From NCBI GenBank assembly GCA_003550305.1, contig QKYT01000244.1:114760-126803 (forward strand): a DNA stretch of 12,044 nt. The letters run 5' to 3'. The DNA comes from Glomus cerebriforme (lineage: Eukaryota; Glomeromycota; Glomeromycetes; Glomerales; Glomeraceae). The position numbers and the translations under genes were made by a program. Shown here one piece after another: positions 1 through 7,545 of this stretch (positions within the stretch are counted from its first letter, which is position 1; each line of letters starts with the position of its first letter). The notes under the pieces were generated by a model. The model ran no database searches. It saw only the letters and a program-made list of their open reading frames with translations, and was not told where the DNA came from.

Positions 1-56
1 GTTTCAAAAAGTTTTTCATAATCGTTAGATAATTCAGCCCAAAATTTTGAAGACAT
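1..56 (-). CDS. BTB-domain gene copy 1, 5' end only (cut by window edge)
   Basis: The first 56 bases, read on the minus strand from ATG at 54-56, encode 18 residues starting MSSKFWAELSNDYEKLFE. This is base-for-base the same as the start of the complete BTB-TLDc gene ending at 2703 (positions 2648-2703). The rest of the gene lies beyond the left edge, so its BTB, BACK and TLDc parts cannot be seen. The upstream DNA is also homologous to that of the complete gene, which makes this a true tandem paralogue with its own promoter rather than a stray exon. The window begins exactly at the base next to the ambiguous base (2647) of the other copy, so an assembly break in a repeated gene is possible. 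Identity as the start of a BTB-TLDc gene is inferred from the second copy. Confidence 0.82.
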   Translation of the reverse strand, partial: MSSKFWAELSNDYEKLFE

Positions 57-178
57 TTTTACTATGAAAAGAAAATTTTTTAAAGTTTTAAGCCAATACT
101 TATTTATATTGGTATATGATGATCATTTACTATAAATTTCGATTTGTGTTCATCATATGAATTTGATCAGTTAAATTA
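57..178 (-). promoter_or_regulatory. Promoter of BTB gene copy 1, homologous to that of copy 2
   Basis: This stretch aligns with 2704-2856 upstream of the second BTB gene. The best conserved core is 81-123 (aagttttaagcc, then ttatttatattggtat and tgatgat). On the minus strand it contains TATAAATAA at 100-108, about 45-52 bases before the ATG, a plausible TATA box. Similarity continues through taaatttc and gatttgtgttcatc, with an insertion of about 11 bases in the other copy. The start codon has an A-rich context (AAAAATG). Promoter function is inferred from position and conservation between the copies. Confidence 0.55.
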
Positions 179-325
179 GTGTTGGTACTGGTATTTTAAA
201 AAAATTATAGGTTGTTTTCTATAAAGAATTTAATATCAATTCAATATTTATTCATCGTCATATTCATAATATTTCAGTTTCATATATAGATATATAGGTA
301 ATTTATTCAATATTTATTCTTCACA

Positions 326-347
326 TGCCAAAATATGAATTTTGGCA
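326..347. repeat. Perfect 9-bp inverted repeat (stem-loop)
   Basis: Arms tgccaaaat (326-334) and attttggca (339-347) are exact reverse complements around the 4-base spacer atga. No gene is adjacent. It could be an operator-like site, a small cruciform or chance. The sequence alone does not decide. Confidence 0.6.
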
Positions 348-930
348 CACAATATAAAGGAAATAAAAATGAGATAAAATCCTCAATTCCATATGGATCC
401 TAATAAAAGATTTGATGGATCGGTAGGATTAAGTCAGTCATAGCAAAACTAATAACCCGAGATCAATTTTTATAACTTTAATTTGTGATTTAAGGATCCA
501 TTCAGATTGGTCCAATTTATATAATTTTTTTTCGTTCAATAAAAATGACAAATTTGTGATATTTTTAAAGAAAATTATTATTAAAATTTTAATGCAACTT
601 TATTAATAATCATTCATCACTCATCATTGTTACAAAATAATATTAATAAAAAAATATATATATTAATAGTATAATCATATTGATGATTAGATGAAATATT
701 CTTGTGAAATAATTGAATTTGATCTAAATACTGGAGAATTTATGACTTAAAAATGGTCAAATCCAGTCTGAACTGAACCAAAGTTGGATTAATTCAGTTT
801 ATAAAATGGAATAATATAACAAATATAAAGGTAGGTGTACATTGTAGCTTAACTTATTATTACAGAAATTTGCAATAGATAAAATTGAGTTTTAATTAAC
901 TTAATACAGTTAAAATAAGATGCTTTTACA

Positions 931-1100
931 AGGACCCCAAATATATATAAAAAGGTAGGGTCAGAGTTTGCGTATAATGATAGTAAAATTTTTTTGGCTG
1001 GACCTGACCTCTGTACGTATTTTTTTAATAATTACATGAAATATATAGCAATCAAATTGTATTTTAAAAAAATCTGTAAAAGAGGACCCCAAAATATGAT
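931..1100. repeat. Imperfect direct repeat flanking a GC-richer segment
   Basis: The words aggaccccaaatata followed by ataaaaa (931-952) and aggaccccaaaatatgattaaaaa (1083-1107) are similar and in the same orientation, 152 bases apart. Between them lies a segment with gtagggtcagag, a T-run and ggctggacctgacctctgtac, unlike the surrounding AT-rich DNA. This may be a piece of a dispersed repeat family. Ends and family are not determined. Confidence 0.4.
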
Positions 1101-1202
1101 TAAAAAACGATTGAGAATGCATAGTTACATCATAAAACTTTTCAACTCTATTTCATCAAACCATCACTAATTTTAACTCACTATATACTAAATATTTTGC
1201 TA

Positions 1203-1222
1203 ATTTTATTAGAAGTTTTATT
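1203..1222 (-). terminator. Candidate poly(A) signals of the BTB-TLDc gene
   Basis: On the minus strand AATAAA occurs at 1217-1222, starting 23 bases after the stop codon of the BTB-TLDc gene, and AATAAAAT at 1203-1210. Position fits a eukaryotic polyadenylation signal. In such AT-rich DNA these hexamers also arise by chance. Confidence 0.35.
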
Positions 1223-1244
1223 CCTTTGCATTTAGTGTATTTTA

Positions 1245-2703
1245 TTATCTAATTACTTGAAATACTTCATAATCTTCTACTGTAAAATTTTCTGGAATTC
1301 CTATTTTAGGATAATCAACTCCATTACTATCACAATACCAAGAATTATTTTCGCAGTATAAGTTGCCCATAGTTGGTCCTCGATAATTATAACAACTAAT
1401 AGCTCTTCTTCTATCATTAACATAACCTAATTTTGCAGTGGAAATATTTTTCTCATCTGTAAAATTAAATAAAAAACTATCTGATGTAGATTTCCGACCT
1501 GAATTTCCACCCCAATCAAGTGGATTGTACCCTCCAATTAATTGTGATGAACCTTTAAGTTTTGCTATCCAAATAGTAGCTCCTTTATTATCACAATTTC
1601 TATGAAAAGATTGAGTATCAATTCCATCCTGACTTGAACGATATAATAATTTAAAATCATAAGGAGTATTTTTTTCACTATAATGGGAAGAATCTTTTTT
1701 ATCAATCCATGAAGCAAAAAGTGGAATATGATTTGATCCGATTAAGGTTGAATCAAGTTTAAAATTTAATCTTGAAGGTGGTAAATTAGTTTTAGGTTTC
1801 ATGTTAGGAACTATATGAAATTCTAAAAGATCATGAATTAAATCCTGTGGTAAGATGNCTTTGTAACAATAAACCTTGTAAAAGAAATCTGTAGGTCCAA
1901 TATCATAAAATCGAATTAAAGGAATAAATTTATATAATGCCCTCTCAATCTTTGACATATCTTCCTTATTCCATTTTGTTGGATCATTCTTCATATTTTG
2001 TTGAGCAAAACACCATTTTAATAAATTTTCCCAAATTTCAATTTCATCTATATTTAAATCATCCCTTTTTAATAATAATTCCAATAAAGGAGCTTTTAAA
2101 TTAATAAATTTATCAGAATTAAATAAAATATTAGGTTCTTCACAAACTTTTTCAANNCAAAAATTCAATATATCCGTAAATGTTTCATGTTGATAAACAA
2201 NTTCAAGAATTCCAATTGGATTTTGGNGCAAAAAGTCAGTTTGATGTTCAATCAAAANTTCTTGAATATGAGAAACCAATGGATAGATATTGAGTTCATC
2301 CACTGCTATCAATAGTTTCAATACATCAGGACCTTGTAAATTCTTCAATTCAATATTTCCACAATAAATAAACCTATTATAAATTATTATTTGTTAAATT
2401 TTTTTTTAACAAAACAAATTAAAATTTCTTATAAATATGTTTATATTACCTAAGAATGATATTAAATAAATGAGGTGAAATATTTGGTTTTCTGAAAATA
2501 AATTTTCCATCTTTTTTTTCAGCCCATTCATTAGAAAATGCAGTACGAAAATATTGAGACCTAATACATAAAATATTTGAATGTGCATGAATTTCTTTAA
2601 TATTTGGTTCTTCTCCAGCATAAATGATAACGTCATATCCTATTTCNGTTTCAAAAAGTTTTTCATAATCGTTAGATAATTCAGCCCAAAATTTTGAAGA
2701 CAT
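1245..2703 (-). CDS. BTB-BACK-TLDc domain protein (complete, 2 exons, 460 aa)
   Basis: Two exons: 2703-2450 and 2373-1245, with an intron at 2449-2374 (76 nt, GTAATA...TAATAG). The splice restores the split Arg codon 85 and keeps the frame, giving FIYCGNIELKNLQG after NIILR, the normal continuation of a fungal BTB domain. Domains by residue: BTB about 20-125 (DVIIYAGE, HAHSNILCIRSQYFRTAFS), BACK about 136-255 (IWENLLKWC), TLDc about 291-458 (CDNKGATIWIAK, GGYNPLDW, SFLFNF, GPTMG, EDYEVFQV at the C-terminus). In such proteins the BTB domain usually mediates dimerisation or Cullin-3 adaptor binding, and TLDc is linked to oxidative stress resistance or V-ATPase regulation; the role here is unknown. 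Seven ambiguous bases (1858, 2156, 2157, 2201, 2227, 2258, 2647) lie inside. None forces a stop; only the TGN codon at 2157-2159 could become one. The base at 2647 is silent (ACN, Thr). A twin gene starts at the left window edge. Confidence 0.92.
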
Positions 2704-2856
2704 TTTTTTTTTAATGTAAAAATGATGAAAGAAAAAAAAAGCAAAAATTATAAAAAGTTTTAAGCCGACACCTTATTTATATTGGTATGTGATGATTGTG
2801 TATCGTAAATTTCTATAACCGGCGGATTTGCGTTTATCTATTCATAAGTTGATTAT
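2704..2856 (-). promoter_or_regulatory. Promoter of the BTB-TLDc gene (copy 2)
   Basis: Homologous to 57-178 upstream of copy 1. The shared core at 2754-2797 contains, on the minus strand, TATAAATAA at 2773-2781, about 70-78 bases before the ATG. The ATG sits in an A-run (AAAAAAATG). Relative to copy 1 there are length changes in the poly-A leader and an extra tataaccggcg-like insertion near 2814-2825. The function is inferred from position and conservation. Confidence 0.55.
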
Positions 2857-3136
2857 TCGACGGTAAATTGTTAGAAGCATTTACGCAGCTACTTCGTTCC
2901 CATTAATTTTTATGAAAATTTCAGATTAATTAATTTGTTACACGGGATAGCAGTTTGGATTTACGAAGGTTATTTAATAGATGCTTAAAATTGAACAAAC
3001 ATTTTTAACCTAAGCAATCTTTTTTTTGCGTCCAAAAAGCTTATTTTTTTCAATGCACAATGAATAACAATAGATAAACCTAAAAAAAAAGATGAAATTG
3101 GATTGGATTTCTTCTGTAAGAAGGTTGATAATTTAT
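2857..3136. other. Intergenic, no gene recognised
   Basis: AT-rich spacer without a convincing open frame. The 13-base word atttacgaaggtt occurs twice in the same orientation (about 2959-2972 and 3135-3148), the second at the 3' end of the small open frame that follows. Nothing else is supported. Confidence 0.4.
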
Positions 3137-3424
3137 TTACGAAGGTTTTTCACCACCTTCTTTATTTCGTATCCTGACTTGTTCTTTTAATAGTGAATTT
3201 TTGTCTTTTTTCAATATTCTTTTGTTTATATTTATCGTTAAATTTGGGACTGATAAATCAATTCCTACTAATAAGAGTTTTTTATTAATTATTGAAAATT
3301 GAGCTATATACTGCTTAGAACAAATTGCGTTTTGTAATTTAAAATAAATAAAAGTAATTGTGAACAACATTATTATCAAGAAAAAAAAATCTAAAAATAA
3401 AAAAAGCAATATAGAAATTCCCAT
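3137..3424 (-). CDS. Possible small membrane protein, 95 aa (doubtful)
   Basis: An uninterrupted frame starts at ATG 3422-3424. Residues 2-28 are strongly hydrophobic (GISILLFLFLDFFFLIIM), which would form a signal anchor or one membrane segment. A polar part follows, and the C-terminal 30 residues are rich in Lys, Arg and Glu and end EKPS. I recognise no family. T-runs on one strand easily create hydrophobic Phe/Leu/Ile stretches in this kind of DNA, so the frame may be chance. In favour: the charged tail is not low-complexity. It lies about 170 bases downstream of the kinase gene on the same strand and has no clear promoter of its own. Treat as hypothetical. Confidence 0.22.
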   Translation of the reverse strand: MGISILLFLFLDFFFLIIMLFTITFIYFKLQNAICSKQYIAQFSIINKKLLLVGIDLSVPNLTININKRILKKDKNSLLKEQVRIRNKEGGEKPS

Positions 3425-3591
3425 AATATTTTTGAAAATTAGATGTCAACTTCTCAATAATATGATCTATATCTTGCAAATAGAACTTAATAAAACTTCG
3501 TTAAATTTTACTTAATATTAATTTATCCTATTAATATAATTCATCATATAAAAAATCTTTCATACATATCATAAAAACAAAGTAAATTTCT
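3425..3591. other. Short spacer downstream of the kinase gene
   Basis: AT-rich sequence between the kinase stop codon and the doubtful small frame. No AATAAA on the minus strand just after the stop and no further tail exon like those at 7546-7729 could be found here. Confidence 0.3.
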
Positions 3592-5232
3592 TTAAAATAA
3601 GGTATCATTATTTTCATTCTCAAATAATTTGATTTTTTTGACTTTATCTAAAATAATAAATACAATTTTTAATTAATGATTGATTGATTCGATTGATTGT
3701 GAGAAAAAACATTATACCTTTGTCATTATTATCTTCTGACAGATTATCGATGAACTTTCTTTTATCTTTTAAAAAAAATACCACGACATTGATATTAGTA
3801 ATACAAATATTACTTTCTTTTAATAAAAGAAATTACTTACCAATTTTTGAAATAATACTTTGATTTCTTAAACATTTTGTAAATTCGGCTGACTTTATCA
3901 TTGCAATTAAAGGTCTACTTTTATATATAGCACCTGGATTATTAATTTTTATAGGTCCAATATCTGATGATTTTATAATTTCGGTTGGATTTTTATATTC
4001 ATTTTGACGCATTTTACCAAAAATCCAAAAGAAATTAAGTATATCACTAGCAGTTGGTCTTTTAATTGGATCAGAATGCCAACAATCTTTCATTAAATCA
4101 ATATAACCTTCAGGAGCATTTGTAATAATAGGAGGACGAAGACCATCACATATTTCAATAATAAGATTAATATCATGATTTTTATCCCAAAAAGGTTTTC
4201 TACCAGTCATTAATTCCCACATGATCATACCAAAACTATAAATATCTGAAGATTTAGTATATTTTTGACCTTTAAAAATTTCTGGAGCAATATAAGGAAT
4301 TATACCATAAATTTCATTATTATCAATTGCAGATTTACTTAAACCAAAATCACCTGTTATTGCCTCATGATAATAAATAAAAATATTACCACTATGATAA
4401 TCTTTATGAATAATATTTGAATCATGTACATTTTTAAGTCCAGTCATAATATAATATAATTTTCCCAACTTATCATGCCAACTAATATTAAAAAAATTCT
4501 TTGTAATATAATGTGTTAAATCTCCTGCTTTATAATAATTTGTAATTATCATAAAATTTTTTGTAATAGGATTTTGAGTAATTCCAAAATATTTATTAAT
4601 ATATACTAATCCTATATCTCCATTATTAAATGATTTCTGACTTGAAGCGAAATCATAAAATTTCTTAAGCTATAAAAATAAAAATAAAAATAAAATGATT
4701 TATTAAATATAATAATACAAGATAAATAAAACAATATTATAATATTAATAAGATACGATACCTCATTTAATTCTTTAGAATCGATATCTTTAGAATTATT
4801 AAGTTCTTTAAGAGCAATAGTCATTCTACCACTACAATTATACTTTTGTTTTTCATTATTCCATCTAGATATTGGACCATCAATCCAAGTAGCCTTATAA
4901 ATTTTACTAAAACCACCTTCAGCAATAAATTCTACATCTTTAAATCTATCATAAGAAACAAATTCCATTTTACCAGGCATATTACCACTATTAGTTAAAG
5001 TATACCTTATAAAATCATCAATAACTTTATTTCCACTTTGTATAACAGATTTTGCTCTATAGCATATTTCACAAATCTCATTATTTCCATCAAAATGTTT
5101 TCTTCTTTGATTACATTCATTACATTTCTTTAACTTCGGTTTATTAGTCGTGATTTGTGATGAATTAATTGTAGATGTATCATTCGATATCAAAAAATCT
5201 ATTTTAAGTTTATTATTGATCGGTTGATCCAT
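3592..5232 (-). CDS. Protein kinase with N-terminal CxxC-CxxC knuckle (4 exons, 467 aa)
   Basis: Exons 5232-4762, 4669-3841, 3765-3718 and 3647-3592. Introns of 92, 75 and 70 nt begin GTATCG, GTAAGT and GTATAA and end TAG, AAG and TAG. N-terminal knuckle Cys37/40 and Cys54/57. The kinase domain covers about residues 98-375: Gly loop AEGGFSKIYKA (104-114), ATP lysine K142 (IALK), catalytic loop HKDYHSGN with D247 and N252, DFG at 264-266, APE at 285-287, SDIYSFGMIMWELMTGRKPF and a RPTA end motif near 361. All catalytic residues are present, so activity is likely; the substrate is unknown. The family is the tyrosine-kinase-like type expanded in Glomeromycotina. Reading past the donor of intron 2 would end the protein at a false stop (3833). 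Splicing instead gives the tail KRKFIDNLSEDNND and then KLFENENND, which I recall as a usual tail for this family. It ends after TLF, shorter than the tail coded near 7546-7729. Confidence 0.87.
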
Positions 5233-5340
5233 AATTTAATAATAAAAATATATATATTTTATTAATAAAAACAAAAACAATAAAAAATTTAAAATTTAGG
5301 GTACAAAAAATTATGAATTTATATATTTCCATGGCGAAAA
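5233..5340 (-). promoter_or_regulatory. Candidate promoter of the kinase gene
   Basis: Upstream of the kinase ATG, the minus strand shows a TATATAAAT-like word at about 5317-5326, some 85-95 bases before the start codon, and a long A/T-only leader with TATATATA at about 5249-5257. Either could serve as a TATA element. The leader is otherwise poly-A/T. No comparison copy exists, because the start of the paralogue is lost. Confidence 0.35.
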
Positions 5341-5364
5341 AAAATTAAAGTTATTTCACGATAA

Positions 5365-5535
5365 AGTTTACAAGAATTCTTTTATCGAACTCAAGAAATT
5401 TCTAAAGAACGTCCTATTAAAGAAACAATCATCTTAATACATCAACTTTATAGCCAAATTACTTTTTATAGTATACTAAGAATAATCGAATCGGAATTAT
5501 CTAATTTAAAATTCCAAGAAAGAATTCTTCTTTAG
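5365..5535 (+). pseudogene. Plus-strand coding-like remnant, about 56 codons, unknown family
   Basis: Between a TAA (5362-5364) and a TAG (5533-5535) the plus strand stays open for 56 codons and reads like real protein: SLQEFFYRTQEISKERP, then KETIILIHQLYSQITFYS and ELSNLKFQERILL. The mix of Glu, Lys, Gln, Arg, Pro and Leu is unlike the Phe/Asn/Ile/Lys/Tyr mixture that chance frames give in this AT-rich DNA. There is no ATG at its start and no clear splice sites, so it is probably one fragment of a lost gene or an internal exon. I do not recognise the family. It lies just upstream of the kinase gene and points away from it. Confidence 0.35.
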
Positions 5536-7545
5536 AATAAATCTTATAAATAAAGTTTCAAAAAAAGTAATAAAAAAATGTTTTATTATTAAATGAATAA
5601 AAACAAACAAACAATTATAAAAACTTTAACATTCTATACGTAAACTCAAATTTTTCAATTTAAAAATTGTCAAATAATATTTGATTTATGCATTCATGCA
5701 CAAAAATTTCACTGCGTTAATTATCACACCCTAATGCATAATGAATATTGTATTGCATTGGCGTAAATAGTGTTAATCATTTTCATTGGCACATTTGTCA
5801 CAGAAAAAAAACAATAGTACAAAGAATAGTTTCACAATAGTAGTAGAAAGATGAAATTTGAATCAAATCTAATTAGGAATACATATGATTTTCGAAAGAA
5901 CGAACAAAAATTTTCTAACTGTTTAAATTATTTTGAATGTGATTTTAAAAGATTTAATCGTTCGAATTTTAAATTAGTTTTTTTTTTCATATTATATTAT
6001 ATTTATTCGATACAATATAAACTTTTATATAAAGTCGTCATTTGAATTTTTTTTGCCGATCTACTCAAACAATTCTGCAGTCACACGACACCTAAAATTA
6101 CTATTTTCTGCGGACTAATAATTTGTATACTTTTATTAAGTATTTAATATTAACCGAAAAAATATTGCTGATTCTTAATTCGGGTCAGAATATTCCAATG
6201 CGGCCAGAGTTAGGCTTTTTTTTTGGTTTTAATATCAAATCACATATTTGTTTAAAACTTCATGTTATATAAAATTAATAAATTGTTATAATGATCTTAG
6301 TGATTAGATGTAGTATAATGAAACGTTAGTTTAGTTCAAATTTTCATGTCTCCTCAAGAGTATTGTTATAAGACTCATTACTTTCATTTGTATTTTAGAT
6401 CATTTTTTATCTATGATTTGGTGCAATATACTGTGGATATAAATATCAAGCTACACTAATTGTAGGATATAAATTATCTTTATTGTCATCGTTACCTGTC
6501 ATTTCTAATTTGAAAATTCCATTTTTGAAAATATGAATCAAGTTATCGATTTATAAGTTGGACATACTGTAACATTTCATTTCCGATCACGTGACAATCA
6601 GACACGCAGAAACTTAATGTACAGTATATACTACGCGTATTTTTTTGATCATTCTACAAATTTATTTCAACAAAGTGTTTAGAATGCTTTCATATATGAA
6701 TATCATTGGATTAAAGACCTACTTTTTTGTTTATTGTCATAAAAATTATCTATTTTCCTTTCGATTACAATTCAATAATTACGTTGTGATTGACGAATTA
6801 TCAATCGTTGATAATATAAGATGAGAATAATAGATAAAATTATTATCATTATTGAATTTCTAACGGATTTCATTAATTCTTTTTGTTCATTCTCATTTTC
6901 TCGTTATGATGATCAATAAAAGACATACTGATGTAAAATAAAATTGAAATCAAATATTTATTTAAAATTTTAATGTGAAATGAAAGTCTATTGCTCTCAA
7001 TTCCGAAATTAATTGATTTTTTAAATATTTTAATTTTTACAAATAAGAATTGCACGGAATGTTGTATGTTAGACTTGATTTATAATAGCTTATGAAATAT
7101 CGTTTTAAACTTTCGACTAATAAACCTTTAATATTCGACATAAAGAACCTTTTATTTGATTATTTTGGATTTTTTATTATAAATTTAAATATGAATATTG
7201 ATGAATCCTCGATCTTTATCAAATGATTATTTCAATTTAAAACAATAAGCTTTTCACTGGTCGAGCGTCATATTATTATTAATTCAACATTTTAAATGTT
7301 TTTTTTTTGTTCGTGATTACTTTTCTTATTTTTCTTCTATAGATATCGTTCACATAAAATTCACATTAATAAAATTTGACAAATAAGCACATGCTTAATT
7401 ATACCAATTATACCAATAGATTGCGACATTCTATAACAGATAATTTTACAAATTTAACATAAACTTTGATATTTTTATGGTCGATAAAAAACATAAATTA
7501 AAAATTATATGTAATAATTATTTAAAGCATTTTCAAAAAAAAAAA
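5536..7545. other. Two-kilobase AT-rich region without a convincing gene
   Basis: Open frames here (for example plus 5851-6045 and minus 6873-7055) are short, dominated by Asn, Phe, Lys and Ile, and resemble chance frames. Noted sites: a GC-richer word ccaatgcggccagagttagg near 6197-6216 next to a T-run, a palindromic TCACGTGA at 6587-6594, and a doubled aattatacc near 7397-7416. There is no RNA gene. It may hold regulatory DNA for the genes on either side or decayed repeats. Confidence 0.4.
6587..6594. promoter_or_regulatory. TCACGTGA palindrome (E-box type bHLH site)
   Basis: Perfect 8-base palindrome with the CACGTG core, in the context ATCACGTGAC, which matches the Cbf1/CDEI-type motif RTCACRTG of fungi. 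No gene start is close. Binding is inference; the site occurs again at 11887-11894. Confidence 0.3.

Larger units (their letters stand above)
179..1216. other. Intergenic region between tandem BTB genes; repeat-like, no gene
   Basis: No open frame of useful length or coding-like stretch was found on either strand. The region holds a perfect stem-loop (326-347), two patches with several GGATC/GGACC-type words that stand out from the AT-rich background (about 395-525 and 750-790), and an imperfect direct repeat with aggaccccaaa (931-944 and 1083-1096) around a short GC-richer segment. The patches look like dispersed-repeat debris, but no element ends can be fixed from this window. Confidence 0.5.

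Noticed and set aside
2406..2636. Minus-strand open frame of 76 codons over BTB exon 1 and its intron
   Set aside because: It overlaps the true BTB exon in another frame and runs through the intron. Its Phe/Leu/Ile/Asn composition is that of a shadow frame.
3833..3841. Stop codon at 3833-3835 as the end of the kinase
   Set aside because: It lies inside a GTAAGT donor context, and two downstream short exons continue the frame with a tail typical of the family.
5851..6045. Plus-strand open frame of 64 codons
   Set aside because: Composition is Asn/Phe/Lys/Tyr-heavy, with a T-run that makes a false hydrophobic segment. No family, splice sites or neighbours support it.
6873..7055. Minus-strand open frame of 60 codons
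   Set aside because: Low-complexity Ile/Lys/Phe/Asn mix as expected by chance in this AT-rich region. No recognisable motif.
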